The notes beneath the pieces are model-generated. The model made no database searches and was not told the origin of the DNA. It saw only the letters and a program-made list of their open reading frames with translations. 64,000 nt of DNA, from contig NZ_QNQP01000005.1 in the NCBI RefSeq assembly GCF_003316635.1, forward strand, positions 62,001-126,000, given 5' to 3'. Every line of letters starts with the position of its first letter. The stretch's first letter is position 1. The stretch is from Roseovarius dicentrarchi. Its GTDB lineage: Bacteria; Pseudomonadota; Alphaproteobacteria; Rhodobacterales; Rhodobacteraceae. Position numbers and translations under genes: made by a program. Below, piece after piece: positions 36,593 through 46,068 of this stretch.

Positions 36593-36616
36593 GGGCCGGA
36601 TCCAGTGATCCGGCCC
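36593..36616 (+). terminator. stable hairpin between proX and proW
   Basis: GGGCCGGATC and GATCCGGCCC form a perfect 10-bp stem with a CAGT loop, 62 bases after the proX stop. The following bases are only weakly T-rich. It probably acts as a partial terminator or stabiliser so that the binding protein is made in excess of the membrane subunits. Confidence 0.65.
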
Positions 36617-36670
36617 TTCCCGATTTAACCGATGAAAATGGACCGCCCCGGCGGTCCGATTGAGGGATGC

Positions 36671-37705
36671 ATGGCGACTTACGACTTCATTTTCGACAAT
36701 CTTGGATTGCGCGGCTGGTGCGGCGACAGCGGCGACGCCGCGGGCGGCATGACCTCCATGGCGCAGCTTCTGGCGCAGACCTCGGGCAAGGAGGTGGAGA
36801 AATCGATGTGGGAGACGCCATTTCCATCAATGGACGCCCTGCACGAGGCGTGCCCCGCCTTCCCTCAATCGCGCGAGCTGACCTCGGGACTGGAAGAAGG
36901 CTTCCTGTCGATCAAGGATGTGCTGAAAATCGTCGTCGATCCTCTGACGCAACCGCTGAGCTGGGCGCTGAACAACGCGCTTTGGTTGATGCAGGCCACG
37001 CCGTGGTTCATCATGATTCCGCTGCTGATGCTGGTCGCCTATGCCGTCAGCCGCTCGGCCAAACTGGTCGGGCTGATCGTGCTCTGCTTCGGGTTTCTGG
37101 CCTTCGTGGATTACTATGACTACACCATGCAGACGCTGGCGATCATCTTCGTCTGCGCCTTCATATGCGTGCTGTTCGGGGTGCCCATCGGCATCGCGAT
37201 GGCGCGCAATGACCGGGTGCAGCGGTCGATGATCCCCATTCTGGACATGCTGCAAACGCTGCCGCCCTTTGTCTATCTAATTCCGCTGATTTTCCTATTT
37301 TCCGTCACCGAACCCAAGCTCTACGGCATTGCCATCATCCTCTACGCCATCGTGCCGGTGGTGCGCCTGACCGATCTGGGCATCCGTCTGGTCGACAAGG
37401 ACGTGATCGAGGCGGCCGACGCCTTTGGCATGACGCAGCGGCAGAAACTGTTCAACGTGCAGATCCCCTTGGCGCTGCCCAACATCATGGCCGGCGTCAA
37501 CCAGACCATCATGATGAGCCTTGCGATGGTCGTCATCGCATCGCTGGTATCGGCCCCCGGTCTGGGCGTTCTGGTGCTGCGCGGAATCCGGTCGCTGGAG
37601 CTGGGCGTGGGCCTGCTGTCGGGTCTGGGCATCGTCCTGCTGGCGATCATTCTGGACCGCGTGACCAAGGCCGCGCTGGCCCGCATCAACACCAGCCAAT
37701 CATAA
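36671..37705 (+). CDS. proW: quaternary-amine ABC importer permease (ProW-like)
   Basis: Permease of 344 aa. A long N-terminal extension (about 90 residues, with a Cys-bearing start GLRGWCGDSGD) precedes the transmembrane part, and the EAA loop is DKDVIEAADAFGMTQRQKLFNVQIPLALP, typical of ProW/OpuAB. The start at 36671 has GAGGG just upstream; the frame extends to 36632. It lies 140 bases beyond proX and 9 before proV. Confidence 0.9.
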   Translation: MATYDFIFDNLGLRGWCGDSGDAAGGMTSMAQLLAQTSGKEVEKSMWETPFPSMDALHEACPAFPQSRELTSGLEEGFLSIKDVLKIVVDPLTQPLSWALNNALWLMQATPWFIMIPLLMLVAYAVSRSAKLVGLIVLCFGFLAFVDYYDYTMQTLAIIFVCAFICVLFGVPIGIAMARNDRVQRSMIPILDMLQTLPPFVYLIPLIFLFSVTEPKLYGIAIILYAIVPVVRLTDLGIRLVDKDVIEAADAFGMTQRQKLFNVQIPLALPNIMAGVNQTIMMSLAMVVIASLVSAPGLGVLVLRGIRSLELGVGLLSGLGIVLLAIILDRVTKAALARINTSQS

Positions 37706-37714
37706 GGGGCGGAT

Positions 37715-38782
37715 ATGACAGAGACTGACATCAAGATTTCGATCCGTAACCTCTACAAGATTTTCGGCGAAAAACCCCTGCCCGCCCTGCAACATGTCAA
37801 GGACGGCATGGGCAAGACCGAGCTGTTGCAGGCGCATGGGCATGTGCTGGGCCTCAATGACATCAACGTCGATATCCCGGCGGGCAAGACGACGGTGATC
37901 ATGGGCCTGTCAGGGTCGGGCAAATCCACCCTGATCCGCCACCTCAACCGTCTGATCGAACCGACAGCGGGCGAGGTGTGGGTCGATGGCGAGAATATTC
38001 TTGACTACAACGACAAGCAGCTGCGCCATTTGCGGCAACATAAAATGTCGATGGTGTTCCAGAAATTCGCGCTGTTCCCGCATCGCACGGTTTTGCAAAA
38101 TGCCGGTCTTGCCCCCTCCGTCGAGGGCGAAAAGGAACGCAACTATGCCGACGAGGCGCGCAAATGGCTGGACCGCGTTGGCCTGCATGGGCAGGGCGAT
38201 CAATATCCGCACCAGCTGTCAGGCGGCATGCAGCAGCGCGTCGGCATCGCGCGGGCGCTGACCAGCAATTCGGACATCATGCTGATGGACGAGGCGTTTT
38301 CCGCGCTCGACCCGCTGATCCGCACCGACATGCAGAACCTGCTGATCGAATTGCAGGCCGAGCTGCAAAAGACGGTGGTGTTCATCACCCACGATCTGGA
38401 CGAGGCGCTGAAACTGGCCGATCATCTGGTGGTGCTGAAGGACGGTCTGGTGGTCCAGCAGGGCGAGCCGCAGCACATTCTGCTGAACCCGGCGGACCCC
38501 TATATCGAGGATTTCGTCAGCGATATCAATCGCGCGCGCGTCCTGCGCGTCCGCTCGGTGATGGAGCGCACGACTGCCGACACCGGCGATCACGCGGGCG
38601 AAATCGACCATGACGATACGCTGGAATCGGTCATCGCCCGGTCCGAAGGCGACACGCTGCGCAGCTACCGCGTGATGAAGAACGGCGCGCCCGTCGGCGT
38701 TCTGAACATGCGCAATCTGGTCAAGGCGCTGGTCCCGTCCGAGCAATCGGGCGATACCGAAAGCGCGCGCCGCAGCGGCTGA
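37715..38782 (+). CDS. proV: quaternary-amine ABC importer ATP-binding protein (ProV-like)
   Basis: ATPase of 355 aa. The N-terminal ProV extension (LYKIFGEKPLPALQHVKDG) precedes Walker A MGLSGSGKSTLIRHL, Q-loop FQKFALFPHRTVLQNA, signature LSGGMQQRVGIARAL, Walker B IMLMDEAFSALDP and THDLDEALKLAD. A short C-terminal CBS-like region ends the protein, shorter than E. coli ProV (about 400 aa). It converges on phoB with only 6 bases between the stop codons and no terminator in that gap. Confidence 0.93.
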   Translation: MTETDIKISIRNLYKIFGEKPLPALQHVKDGMGKTELLQAHGHVLGLNDINVDIPAGKTTVIMGLSGSGKSTLIRHLNRLIEPTAGEVWVDGENILDYNDKQLRHLRQHKMSMVFQKFALFPHRTVLQNAGLAPSVEGEKERNYADEARKWLDRVGLHGQGDQYPHQLSGGMQQRVGIARALTSNSDIMLMDEAFSALDPLIRTDMQNLLIELQAELQKTVVFITHDLDEALKLADHLVVLKDGLVVQQGEPQHILLNPADPYIEDFVSDINRARVLRVRSVMERTTADTGDHAGEIDHDDTLESVIARSEGDTLRSYRVMKNGAPVGVLNMRNLVKALVPSEQSGDTESARRSG

Positions 38783-38788
38783 GCGCAC

Positions 38789-39469
38789 TCACCCCAGCGC
38801 GTAGCCCGCACCGCGAATGGTGCGGATCGGATCGCTGCCGCCCGAGCGCGTCAGCGCCTTGCGCAGCCGCGCCACATGCACATCCACCGTGCGCGTATCC
38901 ACGAAAATATCGCGCCCCCACACCAGATCCAGCAGCTGTTCGCGGCTGAATACGCGGCCCTGCCGCTCCATCAGCTTGATCAGCAGGCGATACTCGGTCG
39001 GTCCCAGCTTGACCTCGTCATCGCCGCGCGTGACGCGGTGGCGCACGGGGTCAAGCGTGATATCCGCATAGCGCAGCGCCTGCCCGGCCAGCGCCGGGCG
39101 CGTGCGGCGCAGCTGTGTGCGAACGCGTGCCATCAGCTCCTTCACCGAATAGGGCTTGATGACGTAATCATCCGCCCCCGTCTCAAGCCCGCGCACGCAA
39201 TCGACCTCCTCGGACCGGGCGGACAGCATGATGACGGGAATGTGCCGGGTGTCATCGCGGGTTTTCATCTGGCGGCACAGTTCGATCCCGCTCATCAGGG
39301 GCATCATCCAATCCAGAATTGCCAGATCGGGCGGCGCCTCGGCGATCATCAACAACGCCTCTTCGCCGTTTTCGGCGCAGCGCACGGCGTATCCTTCGGC
39401 CTCCAGATTATAGGCCAGAACCGCGCGCTGGGCCGCCTCATCCTCGACAAGCAGCACCTGGGGTTGCAT
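38789..39469 (-). CDS. phoB: phosphate regulon response regulator PhoB
   Basis: OmpR/PhoB-type regulator of 226 aa. The receiver has E9/D10 (LLVEDE), phospho-acceptor D53 (LAILDWMMP) and K in YVIKPYS. The winged helix contains VWGRDIFVDTRTVDVHVARLRKAL, a strong PhoB match, and ends PIRTIRGAGYAL. The start at 39469 is the last ATG before the receiver; the frame extends to 39529 across the phoU stop. It is the final gene of the phoR-pstSCAB-phoU-phoB order and binds the Pho box seen upstream of pstS. Confidence 0.95.
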   Translation of the reverse strand: MQPQVLLVEDEAAQRAVLAYNLEAEGYAVRCAENGEEALLMIAEAPPDLAILDWMMPLMSGIELCRQMKTRDDTRHIPVIMLSARSEEVDCVRGLETGADDYVIKPYSVKELMARVRTQLRRTRPALAGQALRYADITLDPVRHRVTRGDDEVKLGPTEYRLLIKLMERQGRVFSREQLLDLVWGRDIFVDTRTVDVHVARLRKALTRSGGSDPIRTIRGAGYALG

Positions 39470-39479
39470 CGCCGCCACC

Positions 39480-40187
39480 CTACGCGCCGGTGACCGTGGT
39501 TGTCGTATCGGCCTTTGGGCGATCCTCATCGGGGTGTTTGCCGGTCGACAAATAAATCACCTGTTCGGCGATGGAGGTTACATGATCGCCCATCCGTTCG
39601 GTATTTTTCGAGATGAAATGCAGATGCAGGCAGGCGGTGATGTTGCGCGGATCCTCCATCATGAAGGTCAGCAATTCGCGGAACAGCGCATTATACATCT
39701 GGTCCACATCGACATCGCGCGCGATCACATCCGCCGCCAGCGCCGCATCGCGGTGAATATAGGCGTCCAACGCATCCTTCAGCATGCCCTCGACCGCGCG
39801 CGTCATGCGGCGTAGGGTGCCGGTGCTGTCGCTGATCGGCGCGGCCTGCGCCAGCACCTCGCAGCGTTTTGCCATGTTTTTTGCATAATCGCCGATGCGT
39901 TCCAGATTGCCGCTGATCTTGATCACGCTCAGCACCAGCCGCAGGTCAATCGCCGTGGGCGCGCGCAGGGCGATAATGCGCGCGGCGCCCTCGTTGATCG
40001 TCTCCTCCAGCGCGTCGATGGCCGCGTCGGCGCGGCGCACCTGCAAGGCCAGCTCCGCATCGCGCGTCTCCAGCGCCTGCATGCCAAGGCGGATCGCATC
40101 CTCGACCAGCCCGCCCATTTTCATGATCTGCGCCTGAACGGCTTCCAGATCGCTGTCAAAGGCGGATGATATATGCGCGTCTGTCAT
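39480..40187 (-). CDS. phoU: phosphate signalling complex protein PhoU
   Basis: All-helical regulator of 235 aa that couples PstSCAB to PhoR and represses the Pho regulon when phosphate is plentiful. Two PhoU repeats are visible, with motifs VEDAIRLGMQALE, SGNLERIGDYAKNMAKR in the first and FISKNTERMGDHVTSIAEQVIYL in the second; the E/D-rich ends bind metals. Four bases separate it from pstB. Confidence 0.96.
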   Translation of the reverse strand: MTDAHISSAFDSDLEAVQAQIMKMGGLVEDAIRLGMQALETRDAELALQVRRADAAIDALEETINEGAARIIALRAPTAIDLRLVLSVIKISGNLERIGDYAKNMAKRCEVLAQAAPISDSTGTLRRMTRAVEGMLKDALDAYIHRDAALAADVIARDVDVDQMYNALFRELLTFMMEDPRNITACLHLHFISKNTERMGDHVTSIAEQVIYLSTGKHPDEDRPKADTTTTVTGA

Positions 40188-40190
40188 GAT

Positions 40191-40973
40191 TTATCCAATC
40201 CTGCCGGTGATATAGCTTTCGGTGCGCGGATCATGGGGCGCGGTGAATATCTGGTCAGTATCGCCATATTCAACCAAAGATCCCAGATGAAAGAATGCCG
40301 TTTTCTGACTGATCCGCGCCGCCTGCTGCATCGAATGGGTGACGATCACCACGCAGAAATTCTGCCGCAGGTCGTCAATCAATTCCTCGATCTGCGCGGT
40401 CGCAATCGGGTCCAGCGCCGAGCAAGGCTCGTCCATCAGCAGCACCTCGGGCGATGTGGCGATGGCGCGCGCGATGCAAAGTCGCTGCTGCTGCCCGCCC
40501 GACAGCGCGGTGCCGGCGCTGCCCAGCCGATCCTTCACCTCGTCCCAAAGCGCCGCTTTCCTCAGGGCGTTTTCGACGACGCCGGCCAGTTCTGCCTTGC
40601 TCCGCGTCAGTCCGTGGATTTTCGGGCCATAGGCGACATTGTCGAAGATGGATTTGGGAAACGGATTGGGTTTTTGAAACACCATGCCGACCTTGGCGCG
40701 CAGCTGCACCGGATCGACGCGCCGGTCATAGATATCCTCGCCGTCGATGCGGATATCGCCGGATACGCGGCAGATATCAATCGTGTCGTTCATCCGGTTC
40801 AGGCAACGCAGGAACGTGGATTTGCCGCAGCCCGAGGGGCCGATGAAGGCGGTCACGGTGTTGGGCGCGATATCCACCGACACGCCCCGGATCGCGGGGC
40901 TGTCGCCATAGCAGACCTGCACGTTTCTGGCAGAGATTTTCTGGCCGGTTTGGATCATGGATGCCTCTTTCAT
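40191..40973 (-). CDS. pstB: phosphate ABC importer ATP-binding protein PstB
   Basis: ATPase of the high-affinity phosphate importer, about 260 aa. Walker [20 protein letters not shown] (typical PstB), [20 protein letters not shown], signature [15 protein letters not shown], Walker [17 protein letters not shown] and [10 protein letters not shown] are present. The ATG at 40973 has AAGGA 7 bases upstream. A GTG at 40991 overlapping the pstA stop, and an ATG at 40958, are alternatives. Confidence 0.96.
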   Translation of the reverse strand: MKEASMIQTGQKISARNVQVCYGDSPAIRGVSVDIAPNTVTAFIGPSGCGKSTFLRCLNRMNDTIDICRVSGDIRIDGEDIYDRRVDPVQLRAKVGMVFQKPNPFPKSIFDNVAYGPKIHGLTRSKAELAGVVENALRKAALWDEVKDRLGSAGTALSGGQQQRLCIARAIATSPEVLLMDEPCSALDPIATAQIEELIDDLRQNFCVVIVTHSMQQAARISQKTAFFHLGSLVEYGDTDQIFTAPHDPRTESYITGRIG

Positions 40974-40987
40974 GTCAATGTCCTTGC

Positions 40988-42316
40988 TCACCAGCGCCGC
41001 TCGAACCGGCGGCGCAGCAGAACCGCTGCGATGTTCATCACCGCAAGGAAGATCAGCAGCGTGATGATTGCGCCCGAGGCGCGCTCGGCAAAGCCGGGAT
41101 CGGCCCGCTGGGTCCAGTTGAACACCTGCACCGGCAGCGCGGTTGCCGCCTCTCCGAACAGGTCGGCGGCGTCGCTGTAGGCGGCCGGATATTCACGCAC
41201 AAAGGCGACCATGCCGATCAGCAAAAGCGGCGCGGTCTCGCCCAGCGCCTGCGCAAGGCCGATGATGGTGCCGGTCAGGATGCCGGGCGCGGCCAGCGGC
41301 AGAATGTGGTGGAACACCGACTGCATCTTGCTGGCCCCGACGCCCAGCGCCGCATCGCGGATCGAGGGCGGCACCGATTTCAGCGCGGCGCGGGTCGAGA
41401 TGATGATCGTCGGCAGCGTCATCAGCGTCAGCACCAGGCCGCCGACCAGCGGCGAGGATTGCCGCAGGCCCGCAAAGTTGATGAATATCGCAAGGCCAAG
41501 GATGCCGTAGACGATCGACGGCACCGCCGCCAGATTGCTGATATTCACCTCGATCAGGTCCGATATGCGGTTTCTGGGCGCGAACTCCTCCAGATAGATC
41601 GACGCGGCCACGCCGATGGGCAGCGCCAGCACCAGCACCACCGCCATCATGTAAAGCGATCCCAGAATGGCCACGCCCAGCCCCGCTGCCTCGGGGCGCT
41701 GGTCGCTGGCGTCGGGGGCGGTCAGAAAGCGCCAGTTCAGCCGCGTTTCAATCACGCCCGCATCGGCCAGCGCCTGCGCCACGCGCAGCGCCTCGGGCGA
41801 GGTGTTGCCGTCCAGCGCGGCGCTTTGCATTGTCACGCGGCCCTTGAAATACCCGTCGATCCGCCCGTCCGCCAACACGTCCAGCGTAACGGTCCCTCCG
41901 ACCAGACCGGGATTGGCCAGCACGTGATCGCGCAAGGTCGCCACCGCCTCCTTGCTGATCATGCCGGCGATCTCTTTGGTTGGCAGGGGCGTGGTGATGC
42001 CGACTGCATCCACCTGCGCCAGCAGCGCATCGCCCAGCAGCGGCGCGTAGCCGAAAGTGGTGACCTTGGCCATTTGCGCCGGATCGCGCTGGCCGGTTTT
42101 GTCCAGCTTGGCCTCGGGCAGCGCGATCTCCAGCGTGATGTAGGTCTGTTTGAACGCGCCGACCCCGCTTGAGATCACGGACGTCAACAGCACGATCAGC
42201 GCGAGCGCAGCGATGCCGATGGCGGCCAGCCCGCAGGCGCGAAACCGTGCCTCGGACGCGCGGCGGCGCCGGGTGCGCGCACCCTGGGCCAGTAGCGAAT
42301 TTGCAGGCTCGCTCAT
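40988..42316 (-). CDS. pstA: phosphate ABC importer permease PstA
   Basis: Permease of 442 aa, longer than E. coli PstA (296 aa) because of a large periplasmic insert after the first transmembrane helix (about residues 45-190, the DUF3333-type extension of alphaproteobacterial PstA, from memory). The transport core contains [24 protein letters not shown] and the EAA-like loop [22 protein letters not shown]. The start overlaps the pstC stop by ATGA. Confidence 0.94.
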   Translation of the reverse strand: MSEPANSLLAQGARTRRRRASEARFRACGLAAIGIAALALIVLLTSVISSGVGAFKQTYITLEIALPEAKLDKTGQRDPAQMAKVTTFGYAPLLGDALLAQVDAVGITTPLPTKEIAGMISKEAVATLRDHVLANPGLVGGTVTLDVLADGRIDGYFKGRVTMQSAALDGNTSPEALRVAQALADAGVIETRLNWRFLTAPDASDQRPEAAGLGVAILGSLYMMAVVLVLALPIGVAASIYLEEFAPRNRISDLIEVNISNLAAVPSIVYGILGLAIFINFAGLRQSSPLVGGLVLTLMTLPTIIISTRAALKSVPPSIRDAALGVGASKMQSVFHHILPLAAPGILTGTIIGLAQALGETAPLLLIGMVAFVREYPAAYSDAADLFGEAATALPVQVFNWTQRADPGFAERASGAIITLLIFLAVMNIAAVLLRRRFERRW

Positions 42317-43542
42317 TCGTATTGCTCCCGGTATTTGCGCACGATCATCAGCGCGACCACGTTCAGGCACAGCGTCAGCGTGAACAGCGTCAGGCCCAGT
42401 GCGAAGGCCACCAGCGTTTCGGGGCTGGCAAAATCGGTGTCGCCGGTCAGTTGGCTGACGATCTTGACGGTGATGGTCGTCATCGCCTCGAACGGGTTCA
42501 GCGACAGCCGCGCGGCGGCCCCGGCGCCCAGAACGACGATCATCGTCTCGCCAATGGCGCGGCTGGCGGCCAGCAGCACGGCGCCCATGATACCCGGCAG
42601 GGCGGCGGGAAGGACTACCTGCCGGATGGTTTCCGACCGCGTCGCACCCAGCGCCGATGACCCGTCGCGCATCGCCTGCGGCACGGCGCCCATCGCGTCA
42701 TCGGACAGCGACGACACGAACGGGATCAGCATGATCCCCATCACCAGCCCGGCGGTCATCACCGATGACGCGCTGTCACCCAGCCCCAGCGGCTGCGCGA
42801 AATAGTCGCGCAGCATCGGACCGATGGTGATCAGCGCGAACAGCCCGTAAACAATGGTCGGAATACCGGCAAGGATTTCGATCAGCGGTTTGGCAATGCC
42901 GCGCAGTCGCGGCCCGGCATATTCAGACAGATAGATCGCGGCAAACAGGCCCACCGGCACCGCAAACGCCAGCGCGATGAAGCTGACGTAAAGCGTGCCC
43001 CACAGCAGCGGCAGGATGCCCAGCGCGCTGTTGCCGCGGAAATTGGGCGCCCATTCGGTGGACAGGAAAAAATCGCGCCAGCCATATTGCCCAAAGAAAT
43101 TCGCCGCCTCGAACACCATCGAAAATACGATGCCGACGGTGGTCAGGATCGCGGTGGTCGACGCCGCGATCAAGAGGGCCTTGATCCACGCCTCGGACGC
43201 CGCCCGCGCGCGAAACCGGGCGGACGCGCGCAGGATTGCGTCGATACACCCGATCAGCGCAACGGCCAAGACCGCCCAGAACAGCGTGCGATCCGGCAGT
43301 ATCTGCGCGCCCTGCTGGCGCCCGATCATGCGGGCGACAGACAAGGCGGCGTAGCAGGCCAGCACGGGGATCAGCACGCTGAGCGCGGCGTTCACTGCGT
43401 GCGCGCGCGGCAGTGCGGCCAGGCGGCGCAGGTCGCCGCCCGCCGCCAGACGGGCCCGGACCTGCGCACCGATCATGGCCAGAACGGCCAGACCGATAAC
43501 CAGAACCGGCAGGGATAAAATGGTGTCAAAGACCCACATCAT
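42313..43542 (-). CDS. pstC: phosphate ABC importer permease PstC
   Basis: Permease of 409 aa with an N-terminal extension and two transmembrane helices before the usual core. Diagnostic segments are FFLSTEWAPNF, AIYLSEYAGPRLRGIAKPLIEILAGIPTIVYG (given as the conserved block) and the loop MRDGSSALGATRSETIRQVVLP. AAGGAG lies 5 bases upstream of the first of two consecutive ATGs. Coupled to pstA. Confidence 0.95.
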   Translation of the reverse strand: MMWVFDTILSLPVLVIGLAVLAMIGAQVRARLAAGGDLRRLAALPRAHAVNAALSVLIPVLACYAALSVARMIGRQQGAQILPDRTLFWAVLAVALIGCIDAILRASARFRARAASEAWIKALLIAASTTAILTTVGIVFSMVFEAANFFGQYGWRDFFLSTEWAPNFRGNSALGILPLLWGTLYVSFIALAFAVPVGLFAAIYLSEYAGPRLRGIAKPLIEILAGIPTIVYGLFALITIGPMLRDYFAQPLGLGDSASSVMTAGLVMGIMLIPFVSSLSDDAMGAVPQAMRDGSSALGATRSETIRQVVLPAALPGIMGAVLLAASRAIGETMIVVLGAGAAARLSLNPFEAMTTITVKIVSQLTGDTDFASPETLVAFALGLTLFTLTLCLNVVALMIVRKYREQYE

Positions 43543-43570
43543 GCCCGCTCCTTGCGCCTGGCCGCGCGCA

Positions 43571-44608
43571 TTAAATCCCGCCGATCAGGGCCACATTGGC
43601 CACCGCATCCTGCGTCGCGGCAAGGTCGGGATCAGACACCAGACCGTATTCGGCCAGCGGGCCATCCGGGCCGGCGATTTCATCGCTGACGAAGAAGGCG
43701 GCGAAGTCCTGAAGGCCGGGGATGACGTCCAGATGCGCCGCCTTGATGTAGAAATACAGCGGGCGGGACACCGGATATTCGCCAGCGGCGATACTGCCCG
43801 ATGTCGGCACGACGCCGGACATGGGGGCAACCTGCAAGCGGTTTGTGTTGTTCTCGTAAAAGGACAGGCCGAACACACCGATGCCATTCGCGTCCGCCTC
43901 GATCCGGGCCAGCGTTTCGGTGTAATCGCCGTCGATATCAACGGACAGCCCATCGGTGCGCACAGCCATGCAGGCCGCTTCGGCAGCGTCCGTGTCACCG
44001 CCATTCAGCGCCATGATCGCATCCCACGCGCCGCTGGTCTTGCATCCCGACAGCAGCACTTTTTCCTCGAACACCTCGCGCGTGCCGTGTTTGGTGCCGG
44101 GAATGAATGCCTGAATGGGCTGGTCCGGCAGGCTGGCGTTCACGCTGTTCCAGCTTGTATGCGGGTTTGCGGCCATGGCGCCATCCACAGGCACCTCGGC
44201 AGCCAGCGCCTGATACCAGTCTGCGGGCGTGAAGGCGAAGGCGTTGCCCTGAATATCGCTGGCGAACACGATCCCGTCATAGCCGATGCGCACCTCGACA
44301 ATGTCCGTGACGCCGTTTTCGGCGCAGATTTCGCGCTCCGACGGTTTGATGGGGCGGCTGGAATTGGCGATGTCGATGGTGTTTTCGCCAACGCCCGCGC
44401 AGAACCGCTTGAGCCCGGCAGAGGATCCGCCCGATTCAACCACCGGCGTGGGATAGTCGAAATTCTCGCCAAAGGCTTCGGCGACGATGGCGCCGTAAGG
44501 CAGCACGGTGGACGATCCTGCGACCTGCACATTATCGCGGGCGGCGGCGGTTGTGGCTGTCAGCGCGGCAATGGCAAGGCCCAGTGCGGTGGTATTTGCG
44601 AGTGACAT
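43571..44608 (-). CDS. pstS: phosphate-binding periplasmic protein PstS
   Basis: Phosphate-binding protein of 345 aa with a cleavable signal (MSLANTTALGLAIAALTATTAAA). The ligand-contacting segments VAGSSTVLPYG near the N-terminus, ESGGSSAGLKRFC and PGTKHGTREVFEEKV fit the PstS/SphX family. The start at 44608 has AGGAG 5 bases upstream; the frame extends to 44623. A three-half-site Pho box lies 82-110 bases upstream. Confidence 0.95.
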   Translation of the reverse strand: MSLANTTALGLAIAALTATTAAARDNVQVAGSSTVLPYGAIVAEAFGENFDYPTPVVESGGSSAGLKRFCAGVGENTIDIANSSRPIKPSEREICAENGVTDIVEVRIGYDGIVFASDIQGNAFAFTPADWYQALAAEVPVDGAMAANPHTSWNSVNASLPDQPIQAFIPGTKHGTREVFEEKVLLSGCKTSGAWDAIMALNGGDTDAAEAACMAVRTDGLSVDIDGDYTETLARIEADANGIGVFGLSFYENNTNRLQVAPMSGVVPTSGSIAAGEYPVSRPLYFYIKAAHLDVIPGLQDFAAFFVSDEIAGPDGPLAEYGLVSDPDLAATQDAVANVALIGGI

Positions 44609-44689
44609 GAAAACTCCTGTCATATCCGGATCAAGGACCGCCCCCTTGGCGACCCTGCCGCGCTTATCGGCGCCGCCTGTTTCGGTTTT

Positions 44690-44718
44690 GTGACAGGAAG
44701 ATTACAGTTTTATGACAG
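44690..44718 (-). promoter_or_regulatory. Pho box (PhoB binding site)
   Basis: Read on the minus strand, three 7-base half-sites spaced by 4 bases: CTGTCAT (44712-44718), CTGTAAT (44701-44707) and CTGTCAC (44690-44696). This is an excellent match to the PhoB direct-repeat consensus with the exact 11-base period. It controls pstSCAB-phoU-phoB. Confidence 0.92.
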
Positions 44719-44742
44719 TTCGGCAGATAGCCGGATTTTTAC

Positions 44743-44772
44743 GCAGGTATTTCGCGCGCAGGCATTTCGCGC
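44743..44772. repeat. 15-bp tandem duplication after phoR
   Basis: GCAGGTATTTCGCGC at 44743-44757 is followed directly by GCAGGCATTTCGCGC at 44758-44772, differing at one base. The pair lies between the phoR stop and the Pho box. Confidence 0.8.
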
Positions 44773-44776
44773 GCAG

Positions 44777-45835
44777 TCAGGCGGGCGCAGGCGGCAAAAC
44801 CACGGTAAATTGCGCGCCCTGCCCCGGCACGCTGGCGACCTTCAGCCGCCCGCGGTGGCGGTTCAGGATATGCTTTACTATCGCCAGCCCCAGACCGGTG
44901 CCGCCCTGCGCGCGGCCGCGATGCGCGTCGCCCCGATAAAACCGCTCGGTCAGGCGCGGCAGGTGGATGGGCTCGATCCCCGGCCCGTGGTCAGTGACGG
45001 TGATTTCCGTCGCAGGGCCGCGCAGGACCGGATCATGTGCAGCCTCGCCCAGGGAAATTTCCACGCTGCGATCCGCGCCGCCGTATTTTATCGCGTTCTC
45101 GACCAGATTGGTGAACACCTGCACCAGCTGGTCCGCATCCCCGATCACCTCCAGCGGGGCCTGACCCGCATCACAGCAGAGCGTCACGCCGCTGTCGCGC
45201 GCCAGCGGCGCAAGATTGTCCAACGTGGTGTACAGGATTTGCCGCACGTCAACGCGCGCGCTGGGGCGCACACGCTCGTCCGCCTCGACCCGGCTGAGCG
45301 ACAGCAAGCCGCCAACCAGCCGGTTCATCCGGTCCGCCTCCCCGGCCATGATGTCCAGAAACCTGTCCCGTGCTGCCGCATCGTCGCGCGCAGGCCCGCG
45401 CAGCGTTTCGATAAACCCAATGACCGCCGTGAGCGGGGTGCGCAATTCATGGCTGACATTGGCAATGAAATCGCGCCGCATCTGTTCAGCCTGAGCGATA
45501 TCCGCAACATTCTGAAAGCTGAGAAGCAGCAGACCGCTGCGCTGAACCATTGCCAGATGCACATCGTACACCGCATCGCTGCCATGGACGACCAGCTGCA
45601 CGGAAATCTGGCGGGCAGCGCCGTCCAGCAGGGACCGCTCTACCGCGTCCACCAGCTTGGGATGGCGCAGCGCGGTGGTGAAATGCCGTCCCGCCACGTT
45701 TTTGCCCAGCAGCGTTTCGGCGGCGCTGTTCAGCCGCTCCACCCGCTCTGTTCGTCCGATGATCAGCGTCGGTGACGGCAATGCGGCAATCAGGCTGTCC
45801 ATGTTTGGCATATCGTCCATCGCGTCCACGGTCAT
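44777..45835 (-). CDS. phoR: phosphate regulon sensor histidine kinase PhoR
   Basis: Histidine kinase of 352 aa from the start chosen at 45835 (MTVDAMDDMPNMD, AGGG 5 bases upstream). A PAS-like domain (LIAALPSPTLIIGRTERVERLN) precedes the HisKA H-box MRRDFIANVSHELRTPLTAVI, N-box QVFTNLVENAIKYGG and G-boxes VTDHGPGIEP and GGTGLGLAIVKHI. No transmembrane helix remains with this start. The frame continues to 46075 and includes a possible short hydrophobic stretch (AALLAAPLVGYLLV), so a longer membrane-anchored form from another start, such as 45979, cannot be excluded. Confidence 0.9.
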   Translation of the reverse strand: MTVDAMDDMPNMDSLIAALPSPTLIIGRTERVERLNSAAETLLGKNVAGRHFTTALRHPKLVDAVERSLLDGAARQISVQLVVHGSDAVYDVHLAMVQRSGLLLLSFQNVADIAQAEQMRRDFIANVSHELRTPLTAVIGFIETLRGPARDDAAARDRFLDIMAGEADRMNRLVGGLLSLSRVEADERVRPSARVDVRQILYTTLDNLAPLARDSGVTLCCDAGQAPLEVIGDADQLVQVFTNLVENAIKYGGADRSVEISLGEAAHDPVLRGPATEITVTDHGPGIEPIHLPRLTERFYRGDAHRGRAQGGTGLGLAIVKHILNRHRGRLKVASVPGQGAQFTVVLPPAPA

Positions 45836-45951
45836 AGGCCCTGCTCCTGCGGTTTTATTGACCAACAGATACCCGACCAAGGGCGCCGCCAACAGCGCCG
45901 CGCGGCAGCAGCGAATGCAGACACCATCTGCGGTGATCGTTTTTCCCACGT

Positions 45952-45969
45952 CTCCCCTGATCAGGGGAG
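45952..45969. promoter_or_regulatory. perfect 18-bp palindrome upstream of phoR
   Basis: CTCCCCTGATCAGGGGAG is a perfect palindrome with no loop in the 233 bases between phoR (minus) and the DUF4214 gene (plus). Lack of loop and T tract favours a protein-binding site over a terminator. Confidence 0.55.
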
Positions 45970-46068
45970 GGCGCAACATATCAAAACCACCGATAATATG
46001 GCAATTCCGCCGGGACCAGCGCCTTGCCACGGACCGGGCATCAGAGTTTTGACAAAAAGGAGCCGCAG

